NCBI GenBank assembly: GCA_016722065.1
Contig: JADKGX010000001.1
Coordinates: 1,054,001-1,118,000, forward strand
Source of the DNA: Planctomycetota bacterium
GTDB taxonomy: Bacteria; Planctomycetota; UBA8742; UBA2392
Direction of reading: 5' to 3'
Length of the DNA stretch: 64,000 nt
Part shown: positions 1 through 7,344 of the stretch, piece by piece
Position numbering within the stretch: position 1 is the stretch's first letter
Layout: every line of letters starts with the position of its first letter
Translations under genes and position numbers: made by a program
Notes under the pieces: generated by a model
Seen by the model: only the letters and a program-made list of their open reading frames with translations
What the model was told of the DNA's origin: nothing
Database searches by the model: none

Positions 1-18
1 AGCGGAGTTTGCCACGGC

Positions 19-783
19 ATGACCAAACCGCGAATCTTGTGCTGGTTGATTCTTCCCCTGTTGCTGGCCGCGGCCTGCGCCGGCCCGGCCAAGTACACCG
101 ACGTCACCACGCTGAAAGAACTTCCCAAGGACACCTACGTTTATCGCATTGCGCCAGGCGACGAAGTGCGCGTCGAGATTCTGCAGGACCCTGATTACAA
201 CCACGAAACCACCGTGCTGCCCGACGGCACGGCGTCCTTTCGCTGGATTGGCGAAGTCGACATGTACAACCACACCCTGTCAGAAGCGCGCGAGTTGTTG
301 CGCACCAAGCTCAAGCCCTACTACACCAACCCCACCATGTCGCTGCAGCTCAAGCGCTCCAATGGCCCCGACCCGATTGTGTTCCTGGGCAACTTCGGTG
401 GCAGTACCAGCACCGGCAGCACGCCCCAGGTCAACAGCGGCGGCCTGATTGCCTACCGCAAGGGTATGGGAGTGATGGAAGCCGTGGCCCGCGCAGGTGG
501 TATTGGCGAACCCGATATCGACGTTGCCCCCTACCTGTTTGTCGTGCGCAACATCAAGTCGCTCAAGGATCGCCAGGTGTTCCGCTTTGACCTGGCTGAA
601 GCCGTGCGTGGCGGCTCGCCGGACCTGCCTTTGCACCCCGGCGACGTGATGTTTATTGACCAGTCCTGGTTACAGGACCTCAGCCGCGCGCTGGGTTATG
701 TAACCACGGTGGTCAGTTCCAGCACCCAGGGCATCGGCACGGCCTTGTTGATTGACACCGTATCTGACCGGGCCCGCAACTGA
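19..783 (+). CDS. Wza-like polysaccharide export lipoprotein (Poly_export/SLBB)
   Basis: Predicted outer-membrane or periplasmic component that lets exopolysaccharide leave the cell. The N-terminus is a lipoprotein signal: a hydrophobic stretch ending in LLAAAC, lipidated Cys near residue 20. Residues about 40-115 (YRIAPGDEVRVEIL onwards, then VLPDGTASFRWIGEV) match the polysaccharide biosynthesis/export domain, and the PLHPGDVMFID segment near residue 205 resembles an SLBB-type end. At 254 residues it is shorter than E. coli Wza (about 380), so fewer SLBB repeats are present. Its TGA overlaps the ATG of the following epimerase gene by one base, so the two are co-translated. ATG at 19 has a GGAG about 11 nt upstream; the promoter lies outside the window. 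Confidence 0.85.
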   Translation: MTKPRILCWLILPLLLAAACAGPAKYTDVTTLKELPKDTYVYRIAPGDEVRVEILQDPDYNHETTVLPDGTASFRWIGEVDMYNHTLSEARELLRTKLKPYYTNPTMSLQLKRSNGPDPIVFLGNFGGSTSTGSTPQVNSGGLIAYRKGMGVMEAVARAGGIGEPDIDVAPYLFVVRNIKSLKDRQVFRFDLAEAVRGGSPDLPLHPGDVMFIDQSWLQDLSRALGYVTTVVSSSTQGIGTALLIDTVSDRARN

Positions 784-1739
784 TGGGCCGCGTGCTGGTT
801 AGCGGCGGCGCGGGTTTTCTGGGCAGCCACTTGTGCGACGCGCTGCTGGCTGCCGGCCACGAAGTAACCGCGATTGACGACTTGAGCACCGGCACCCGGG
901 CCAACTTGCAGGCAGCTGGCGCGCATGCCCGCTTTCACTTTGAACAAGCCGACGTCCTGCAACCCCTGTGCGGGCAGTACGACCGCCTGTATCACCTGGC
1001 TTGTCCCGCCAGCCCAGCACAATACCGGCGCGACCCCGTGCGCACCCTGAAAGTTGCTGTCACCGGCACGCTGCATGCGCTGGAGTTGGCCGCGCAAACC
1101 GGCGCCAGGCTGCTGCTGGCAAGCACCAGCGAAGTGTACGGCGACCCGCTGATTCACCCGCAACCCGAAAGCTACTTCGGCAATGTCGACACCCAGGGCA
1201 CCCGGGCCTGCTACGACGAAGGCAAGCGCGCCGCCGAAACCCTGGTGGCCGACTTTGTTCGCACGCGCCGGGTCGATGCCCGCACTGCGCGCATCTTCAA
1301 CACCTATGGCCCGCGCATGGCCCTGGCCGACGGGCGCGTGGTCACCAACTTCATTGTCGCGGCACTGCAGGGCAAGCCTCTGCAACTTACCGGCGGCGGC
1401 GGCCAGGGCCGCAGCTTCTGTTATGTCGATGACTTGATTGCCGGCCTGACAGGCTTGATGGAAACCCATTCTGCCCACGCCAGCGCGCCGACCAACCTGG
1501 GCATGCCGCAGCAGATTTCCGTGCGCGAGCTGGCCCACTTGGTGATCCGCCTGACCGGCTCGAAGTCAACACTGGCCGACACACCCGGCGAAGCAGGCGA
1601 CCCCGCGCGCCGTTGCCCGGATATCAGCCGGGCACGGGCGATGTTCGGCTTTGATCCGAAAACCGGGCTCGAGCAAGGCCTGCTGCGCACAATCGACTAC
1701 GCCCGCGGCGCTTTGGCCTCTGCGGCAACCGTGCGGTAA
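783..1739 (+). CDS. NAD-dependent UDP-glucuronate decarboxylase (UDP-xylose synthase type)
   Basis: Extended short-chain dehydrogenase/reductase making a nucleotide sugar, most likely UDP-xylose from UDP-glucuronate, for the neighbouring glycosyltransferases. Visible: Rossmann motif GGAGFLGSH at residues 7-15, the UXS-typical HLACPASP and STSEVYGDP segments, catalytic Y-x-x-x-K in CYDEGK, then FNTYGPRM and FCYVDDL. These blocks fit the UXS subfamily better than GalE or RmlB. The 318-residue length is normal. The start overlaps the stop of the export lipoprotein. The 3' end overlaps the end of the convergent glycosyltransferase gene by 43 bp (1697-1739). It could be a related 4,6-dehydratase or epimerase, but the CPASP block argues for decarboxylase. 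Confidence 0.85.
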   Translation: MGRVLVSGGAGFLGSHLCDALLAAGHEVTAIDDLSTGTRANLQAAGAHARFHFEQADVLQPLCGQYDRLYHLACPASPAQYRRDPVRTLKVAVTGTLHALELAAQTGARLLLASTSEVYGDPLIHPQPESYFGNVDTQGTRACYDEGKRAAETLVADFVRTRRVDARTARIFNTYGPRMALADGRVVTNFIVAALQGKPLQLTGGGGQGRSFCYVDDLIAGLTGLMETHSAHASAPTNLGMPQQISVRELAHLVIRLTGSKSTLADTPGEAGDPARRCPDISRARAMFGFDPKTGLEQGLLRTIDYARGALASAATVR

Positions 1740-3919
1740 ACCGCGGCATATTGGCTTGCGATGTTTGCGGGTGCGAAGCGCTGAAGGTTCGCAAACCCTG
1801 CCGTGACAAGCCGGCCCCGCAGCTCGGTATCACCAGACAGCGACTCTATGGCAGCGCGAATCTGGCTGCCATCGCGCGGGTCGATCAGCAACGCGCCGTC
1901 ACCCGCCACCCAGTTCAAGGGCTCAATGCTTGATGTAACGACGGGCAGCCCGGCGGCCTGGGCCTCCACGACCGGCATACCAAACCCTTCGTACAACGAG
2001 GCAAACACCAGCGCGTCGGCCTCCAGGTAAGCGCGAATCATGCCCCCGTCATCCAGCCCCACGGAATTGCGCCAGACCAGCCCCGAATCCGCCAGCAGCT
2101 CCCGCTGCGCCCCCGACAGGCCGCCCACCACATGCAACTGCCAGGGACCACCACGCAGGGCTTTTACGACACTCTCCAGGTTCTTGTGCGGCAGGGTGCC
2201 GATCATCAGCAGTTTGTTGCCGTCGCGCTTGCCTGTGGCGCCGGTTGCGAATCGGTCTGACACGCAGTTGGCAATCACCGTGGGCGGATGCGCGCCGCGC
2301 AAGCCGAACTCTTCGAGTTCGCGCAGCGTACGCGGCGAAATGACGGTGGTCGCCGCGGCCAGGGCCATAGGCCTTTCAAAGTAATACTTGCGAATCAGCC
2401 GCAGTTTCAGCCCGCGGGATCTAACCAGGTTCACGCAATCGTGAATCGTCAGGACCGCGCGCTGGGGCTGCAACCCCAGCACCAGGTAGTGCGCGTCGCC
2501 AACCACGTGAACGACTTCGGCCTTCAGCTTGCGCGCAAAGCGCAGGTTCAGAAGCCGGCGCAGCACCCCGCGCCCCACCCAGGGCGCGCGAATCATGGCC
2601 ACGTCGATGTCGCCCGGCAGGTTGCGGCGCACCGTGGCAAACAGGTTTTCGATGCTGTAGTAACCTGGCCCCGGGGCGCGCTCAAAGTGAATCACCTTTA
2701 CCACGCGCTTGGCCGTGGCGCGTTCCTGGGCGCGCGATGCAATCTGCGCATACCGCCAGGCAAAGGCTTGCGCCCCCCACTGTGCCTGTGCGTCCTGGGC
2801 CCACTGCGCCCGTTGCGCTGGGGGCGGGTTTTCGGCCAGTCGTGCCTGTACGGCCTCGCGCAGGGCTGGTTCGTTGCCAGCGGGCACAAGGCTGCCCCAG
2901 GGCTGGCGGCACCATTCGCGCACACCACCAACGTCAAAGGCCACCACGCCGCAGCCCTGGGCCACGGCTTCGGGCCCGGTCATGCCCCAGGCTTCAAACC
3001 AGCGGCCTGGCATCAACAGGCAAGACGCGCGGGCCATTTCGCGCGCCAGCGCCGGCGCATCCAGCCAGCCCAGAAACTGCACCCGGTCAGCAATGCCCAG
3101 GCGCGCGGCTTGTTCTCGCGCGGCAGCCTCGGCGGGCCCGGTGCCGGCAACCGCCAGGTGCGTTGCGGGCAACGCCGCGCAAAGGGCAATCGCTTCATGC
3201 AGGCCTTTGAAGCCCTGCAATCGTCCACTGAACAACAGGCGCTGTGAGTCGCGGTCGACCTCAACCAAGTGCGGCTGGGGCAACGGCGGTTGCAGCACAT
3301 AGCTGCGCCCGGGCACTCCCACAGTGGCATGAAACAAGCCTTCCAGCGCATAGCTGTTGAAGACCGCCGCCCAGGCCAGGGCCACGGCCTGGCGGCTGAG
3401 TTTGCCTCGCAACGGCGCGCGCAGTTTCTGCAACATCGCAAAGGGTTCGCCCTGCTGCCCTGAAAGACAGCCCTGCGAAAGATCGACACCCAGGCAGGCC
3501 ACGCCCGGCGCCCGCGAACACACACCCCCGCTGCGTAGCAGAATACGCCCGCCTGCCGGGCAGGTCAGTTCGGCCGTGTGCGCGTACAACAGGACAGGCA
3601 GTCGCCGCTGCAGTGCCTGCAGCAGTGCCGTCGGTGCGCTGCCGTGAAACTCGACCATGTCGCAGCGGGCGGCAATCGCGTCGGCTGCGGCCTGGACGCA
3701 AGCCGCACTGGCCCGGTGAAGCGGGTGCAGGGATTCATTCAGCGCACCTGCCAGATCGAAGTGCCCGGCCTGCGGCGCGCCATCGTCCGTGAACACGCTG
3801 GTTTGTGCCCCCAGCTGCTGCTGGGCGCACAATAGGCGCTGTACATACACTTCGGTGCCGCCCGCAAGCGCCAGCGAGCGCGTGACTACACCAATGCGCA
3901 GGCCCGCAAGCGCGGTCAT
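1697..3919 (-). CDS. Tandem fusion of two family-4 glycosyltransferases
   Basis: A 740-residue protein with two complete GT-B glycosyltransferase halves. Half one (about 1-385) starts GLRIGVVTRSLALAGGTEVY and carries a GT4 C-domain (FLGWLDAPALAREMARAS, then PEAVAQGCGVVAFDVGG). Half two (about 395-740) starts VVKVIHFERAPGPGYYS and carries LLMIGTLPHKNLE and the E-x7-E type block ASLYEGFGMPVVEAQAAGLP. Each should transfer an activated sugar on the cytoplasmic face, so the fusion could add two successive sugars. I chose ATG at 3919, which overlaps the upstream TGA as ATGA, over an in-frame ATG 30 bp further upstream. It is the last gene of the - strand glycan operon. The donor and acceptor cannot be read from the sequence. 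Confidence 0.85.
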   Translation of the reverse strand: MTALAGLRIGVVTRSLALAGGTEVYVQRLLCAQQQLGAQTSVFTDDGAPQAGHFDLAGALNESLHPLHRASAACVQAAADAIAARCDMVEFHGSAPTALLQALQRRLPVLLYAHTAELTCPAGGRILLRSGGVCSRAPGVACLGVDLSQGCLSGQQGEPFAMLQKLRAPLRGKLSRQAVALAWAAVFNSYALEGLFHATVGVPGRSYVLQPPLPQPHLVEVDRDSQRLLFSGRLQGFKGLHEAIALCAALPATHLAVAGTGPAEAAAREQAARLGIADRVQFLGWLDAPALAREMARASCLLMPGRWFEAWGMTGPEAVAQGCGVVAFDVGGVREWCRQPWGSLVPAGNEPALREAVQARLAENPPPAQRAQWAQDAQAQWGAQAFAWRYAQIASRAQERATAKRVVKVIHFERAPGPGYYSIENLFATVRRNLPGDIDVAMIRAPWVGRGVLRRLLNLRFARKLKAEVVHVVGDAHYLVLGLQPQRAVLTIHDCVNLVRSRGLKLRLIRKYYFERPMALAAATTVISPRTLRELEEFGLRGAHPPTVIANCVSDRFATGATGKRDGNKLLMIGTLPHKNLESVVKALRGGPWQLHVVGGLSGAQRELLADSGLVWRNSVGLDDGGMIRAYLEADALVFASLYEGFGMPVVEAQAAGLPVVTSSIEPLNWVAGDGALLIDPRDGSQIRAAIESLSGDTELRGRLVTAGFANLQRFAPANIASQYAAVYRTVAAEAKAPRA

Positions 3920-5049
3920 GATGCTTCCTTCAGCAGCAGTTGGCGCCATTGCTGGTGCGCCCGCCCATACCCAAAATGCGCCACGGCGTAGGCGCGGGCC
4001 GCAACAGACATCTGCCGCAATGCCGCCCGGTCAGCCGCCAGGCTGTGCAGCGCGGCAACCAGCTCCGAGACGGCTTGATCTGGCGGCTCGGGTGTAACCA
4101 GCATTCGCGTTTGCGGCGGCAACTCATGCAGCCCGCCCACGGCCGTGCACAGTGGCACAACGCCATGCGCCATGGCCTCCATGACCACGACGGGAAACCC
4201 TTCACGTTCTGAAGCCAGCACCAGCACATCGGCCGACTCATATTCGGCAGCCAGGGCAGCGGGGTCGGTCAGCATGCCTGTGAATCGGCAGAACTGGCGG
4301 TCGCTGGCATCAACCACGGCTTCAACATCTCCCACCAGCGTGAAGCTTGCGGCCGGACCCATCGCCCGGGCGACGCGACCCACCAGGTGCACACGCTTCT
4401 CGGGCGTGCCCCTGCCCACGTACAACACACGCAACGGGCCGTGTGATTGGTGCGCGGACACATGGGCCGGAATCGGCACCGAGTTGCCAATCACCTGCAC
4501 GCGGGCCATCCAGGCTGTGTTGATGCCCTCATGGCGATAGTGCGTGCGCAGTTTTTCGCGCAGGGTTTGCGTGATCACCACCCGGGCCTCCAGCCGCGCC
4601 ACGTGGGGCAGGCTGTAGTTTTCAAAGTTAACACCAAAGTTGTGCAGCAGGTCGATACAGCGCACACCCTTCAGCCAGGGCAGCATGTCATAAAAGAAGT
4701 GGCTGAAGCACCCAAACACCGTGTGCACCTGCCCGCGCGAAATGCGCCCGCCCTGCAAACCAGCTTGAAAGTAGGCGCCCAGCCGATGGCGCAGTCGCCT
4801 GCCCAGTTGCACAACCGTTGCGCTGGATTCGAACTTGGCCAGCAACCCGGCATCACGGGGCAGTTCCGTGAACCACACTTCGGGCCCGTGATCGGCAATG
4901 GCTGCCACGATGTTGGCGTGCACTTGTTCCGCACCGCCCATGTTGGGCGTGGCCAGCACGCACACTACCGGCGCCCGCACCGGGTCCACAAACCACGCAC
5001 ACAGGCGGCCCAGGCCGCCCAGCACAAACCGCAAACCAGCCACGATCAA
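3916..5049 (-). CDS. Family-4 glycosyltransferase
   Basis: GT-B glycosyltransferase of about 377 residues. The N-terminal domain begins VVCVLATPNMGGAEQVHANI; the glycine-rich GGAEQ loop is typical of GT4. The C-terminal domain shows RVLYVGRGTPEKR, LVGDVEAVVDASD, then DVLVLASEREGFPVVVMEAMAHGVVP, where the EGFP...E pair is the donor-nucleotide site. A hydrophobic N-terminal segment (IVAGLRFVLGGLGRLCAWFV) may dock it at the membrane. Start is uncertain: TTG 5049 (chosen, just after the upstream stop, AAGGAG about 15 nt upstream), GTG 5043, or TTG 5100 inside the upstream gene. The stop overlaps the next start as ATGA. Confidence 0.8.
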   Translation of the reverse strand: MIVAGLRFVLGGLGRLCAWFVDPVRAPVVCVLATPNMGGAEQVHANIVAAIADHGPEVWFTELPRDAGLLAKFESSATVVQLGRRLRHRLGAYFQAGLQGGRISRGQVHTVFGCFSHFFYDMLPWLKGVRCIDLLHNFGVNFENYSLPHVARLEARVVITQTLREKLRTHYRHEGINTAWMARVQVIGNSVPIPAHVSAHQSHGPLRVLYVGRGTPEKRVHLVGRVARAMGPAASFTLVGDVEAVVDASDRQFCRFTGMLTDPAALAAEYESADVLVLASEREGFPVVVMEAMAHGVVPLCTAVGGLHELPPQTRMLVTPEPPDQAVSELVAALHSLAADRAALRQMSVAARAYAVAHFGYGRAHQQWRQLLLKEAS

Positions 5050-5054
5050 CCGCC

Positions 5055-6215
5055 TCAGAGACCCATCTCCTTGCGCACGACCTCTGCGCTGCGGTCCCAA
5101 TCAAACACCTCGACGCTGGCGCGCAGTGCCTCTTTGTCAAACGGCGCAAAGGTCTGCGGGTCCGCCAGCGCAGCAGCCCAGGCATCGGTGGTTGCTGCGG
5201 CAAAGCGCAGGTTCGGCCAGGCCAGCCGCTTCAGTTCACGAAGCGGGTTGCACAACATGGGTCGGCCCAGCGTGCTGAACTCTACGACATTCAGCGGCGT
5301 GGCGTCTTCTGTGACCGGCCGCGGCACATAGGGGTGCACGCCCGCATCGCAGGCCAGAATGTAGGCCGCGACTTCTGCCGGCGGCACCGGGCCAATGCAG
5401 TGCACGCCCTGCGCGGGCCCAAGACCCAGCGGCCCCGCAAGACGATCCGACCCCGGCCCCACAATCAACAGGGCAAGCTGCGGCCGAAGCTGGTGTGCCC
5501 TGGGCCAGGCCTGCAACAGCATTTCCATGCCGTCAAAGGCCATGCGGTGGTTGCCAATGAACCCGACCACGAACCGATCTTTCAGCCCCAACTTTTCGCG
5601 CATCGCAAGCCCGGCCCCGGCCGGGCAAGCCAGCATTTCGGCGCGCGCGGCGCCATTGGGGGCATAGGCAGAAGCCCGACCTGTCAGCCGGTGGGCGTAG
5701 TCGCACAAGCTGTGGCTGCAGGCCGAAAGTGTATCGGCGCGCTGCATCGCGCTTTGCAGAAACTGCTTGCGCGCGCGACCCAGCGGCGTGTCGGGCCACT
5801 CGTCGTAGAAGTTGTCGATCACGTCAAAGTGCACGTGATAGTCGCGCTGCTCGCGCGGCGGTGGCAAAAAGAAGAACGGGTTGCCGTGAAACACATGCGT
5901 GCAGCCAAAGCGCCTCACCATGGCGGCAATTCGCGCGTTGTTGCGCCGGGCCGCCCAGTGGCAGAACGCGGGCCCCGTGGAAGCCCACACCGGCATGCGA
6001 AAGCGCGTGACCGGACCTTCACTGAGCACGCGGGTGGATGCCATGCGCAGTCGCCAGCGCATCTTCAGCCGCGCCCTGATGCTGTTGTCGGAGACGGTCA
6101 CGGCCTCGCTGCGGTCCAGTGCAAACACAGGTGTGTGTGCGGCGACGCGGCGGGCCAGCTCGATCTCGCGCACGCGCAGATTCGGTGCAAACAGCATGCG
6201 GCCAACCCACAACAC
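5055..6215 (-). CDS. GT-B glycosyltransferase
   Basis: About 386 residues. The open frame runs upstream to 6458, but its first about 80 residues are a shadow of the wecB 3' end and have no glycosyltransferase character. The real protein likely begins at GTG 6215 (VLWVGRMLFAPN) or ATG 6197. Recognisable parts: FDVIDNFYDEWPD in the N-domain, the hinge sequence RFVVGFIGNHRMAFDGMEML, LALLIVGPGSDRLAGPLGLG, and the donor-site region PLNVVEFSTLGRPML, with the conserved Glu. Similar proteins are annotated as GT1/GT4 family. Its start lies directly behind the natural (frameshifted) end of wecB, consistent with translational coupling before the frameshift arose. Confidence 0.75.
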   Translation of the reverse strand: MLWVGRMLFAPNLRVREIELARRVAAHTPVFALDRSEAVTVSDNSIRARLKMRWRLRMASTRVLSEGPVTRFRMPVWASTGPAFCHWAARRNNARIAAMVRRFGCTHVFHGNPFFFLPPPREQRDYHVHFDVIDNFYDEWPDTPLGRARKQFLQSAMQRADTLSACSHSLCDYAHRLTGRASAYAPNGAARAEMLACPAGAGLAMREKLGLKDRFVVGFIGNHRMAFDGMEMLLQAWPRAHQLRPQLALLIVGPGSDRLAGPLGLGPAQGVHCIGPVPPAEVAAYILACDAGVHPYVPRPVTEDATPLNVVEFSTLGRPMLCNPLRELKRLAWPNLRFAAATTDAWAAALADPQTFAPFDKEALRASVEVFDWDRSAEVVRKEMGL

Positions 6216-6220
6216 GCCGC

Positions 6221-6321
6221 TCAATGCCCACCGCCGGCAAGCATGCGCACGACATCGGCCGCGATACGCTGCGAGGCCTTGCCGTCTCCGTAGGGGTTGG
6301 GCAAGCCCTGCAGGCGCTGCT
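6221..6321 (-). pseudogene. wecB: Out-of-frame C-terminal tail of wecB
   Basis: Reading the - strand one frame over from about 6367 down to TGA at 6221-6223 gives GLQQALQGQGMKQRLQGLP followed by NPYGDGKASQRIAADVVRML and a short GGGH end. This is exactly the expected C-terminus of non-hydrolysing UDP-GlcNAc 2-epimerases (the NPYGDGxAxxRI block). Restoring one base near 6367 joins it in frame to the wecB body. The stop then abuts or overlaps the next glycosyltransferase start, as at other junctions in this operon. Confidence 0.8.
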
Positions 6322-7344
6322 TCATGCCCTGGCCTTGCAGGGCCTGTTGCAGGCCGGTTCGTATTTGTCCGGGTCCGTGCCTGTGATGTGCAGAAAGCCT
6401 GGTGCGATACCCTCGGGCCGTTCGGTGTTGTCGCGTGTGACCAGCACGGGCGTGCCAAAACAGGGCGCCTCTTCTTGCAACCCGCCGCTATCGCTTACTA
6501 CGCATGCGCTGTGTCGCAGCAGCCACAGGCTGGCGGCGTAGCTTACGGGTTCAATCACGCGCCAGTGAGCATGCGGCGAAATGCCCTGCAGTTCTCGGCG
6601 TACTTCCGGCGAAGGGTGGGCCGCAAACAGAACCGTCACGTCGTCGCGGCTGGCGGCCATTTCCCGCAGCACGGCCGCAACCCGTGCAATGCCACCATTT
6701 TGGTTCTCTCTTCGATGTCCGGTTGCGAACACCAGGCGTTGCCGGCAATCGGCCAGGGCCACGGCCAGCTCCGGTGGCGGGTCTGGCGGCAGTGTGGCCG
6801 CGACCTGCAAAGCTGCGTCCACGCCGGTCTGGCCGCTGACCAGAATCGACGCGTCGGCCAGGCCCTCGCGCAGCAGGTTTTCGCGCGCGCCTTGCGTGGG
6901 TGCGTACAGCCGGGTTGCCAGGCGATCTACCATGGCGCGGTTCAATTCCTCCGGCCAGGGGGCATAGCGGTCGTGGCTGCGCAGACCCGCCTCAATGTGG
7001 CCGCAGGGCAAGTGGCGATAGTACGCCGCCAGGGCGCCCGCATAGGCGGTGGTCGTGTCACCCTGCACAAGTATCAGACGTGGCGGGTGCGCAGCCAGAT
7101 CACCCTCCAGGCGTGTCACCAGTGTTGCCGTAAGGGCGCCCAGTGTCTGGCCTGGCGGCATGGAACCAGCATCGGCATCGGCCTTCAGCCCAAACGTGGC
7201 CAGCGCATCGTGCAACAGCGCCCCATGCTGGCCCGATGCCACCAGCCGTGTCGCGACGCCAGCGTGGCGCAAGGCGGCCAGCACCGGAGCAAGCTTGATC
7301 GCCTCGGGTCGGGTGCCCGCAAAGATGGTCACGTCAATTGGCAT
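6322..7344 (-). CDS. wecB: UDP-N-acetylglucosamine 2-epimerase, 3' end frameshifted
   Basis: Non-hydrolysing epimerase giving UDP-ManNAc from UDP-GlcNAc for the surface glycan. Diagnostic blocks are all present: TIFAGTRPEAIKLAPV (N-term), VQGDTTTA, GHIEAGLRS, WPEELNR, FATGHRRENQ, SDSGGLQEEAP and RDNTERPEG. The frame ends at 6322 after TGTDPDKYEPACN, whereas the family continues through an N-P-Y-G-D-G block. That block exists in another frame just downstream (see 6221-6321), so about 45 C-terminal residues are lost by a one-base deletion near 6366-6369. As read here the enzyme is probably impaired; an assembly error is equally possible. The start overlaps the upstream glycosyltransferase stop by 11 bp. 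Confidence 0.9.
   Translation of the reverse strand: MPIDVTIFAGTRPEAIKLAPVLAALRHAGVATRLVASGQHGALLHDALATFGLKADADAGSMPPGQTLGALTATLVTRLEGDLAAHPPRLILVQGDTTTAYAGALAAYYRHLPCGHIEAGLRSHDRYAPWPEELNRAMVDRLATRLYAPTQGARENLLREGLADASILVSGQTGVDAALQVAATLPPDPPPELAVALADCRQRLVFATGHRRENQNGGIARVAAVLREMAASRDDVTVLFAAHPSPEVRRELQGISPHAHWRVIEPVSYAASLWLLRHSACVVSDSGGLQEEAPCFGTPVLVTRDNTERPEGIAPGFLHITGTDPDKYEPACNRPCKARA

Noticed and set aside
6224..6458. N-terminal extension of the glycosyltransferase at 5055
   Set aside because: It reads through the frameshifted wecB tail and contains only low-complexity R/P/A sequence.
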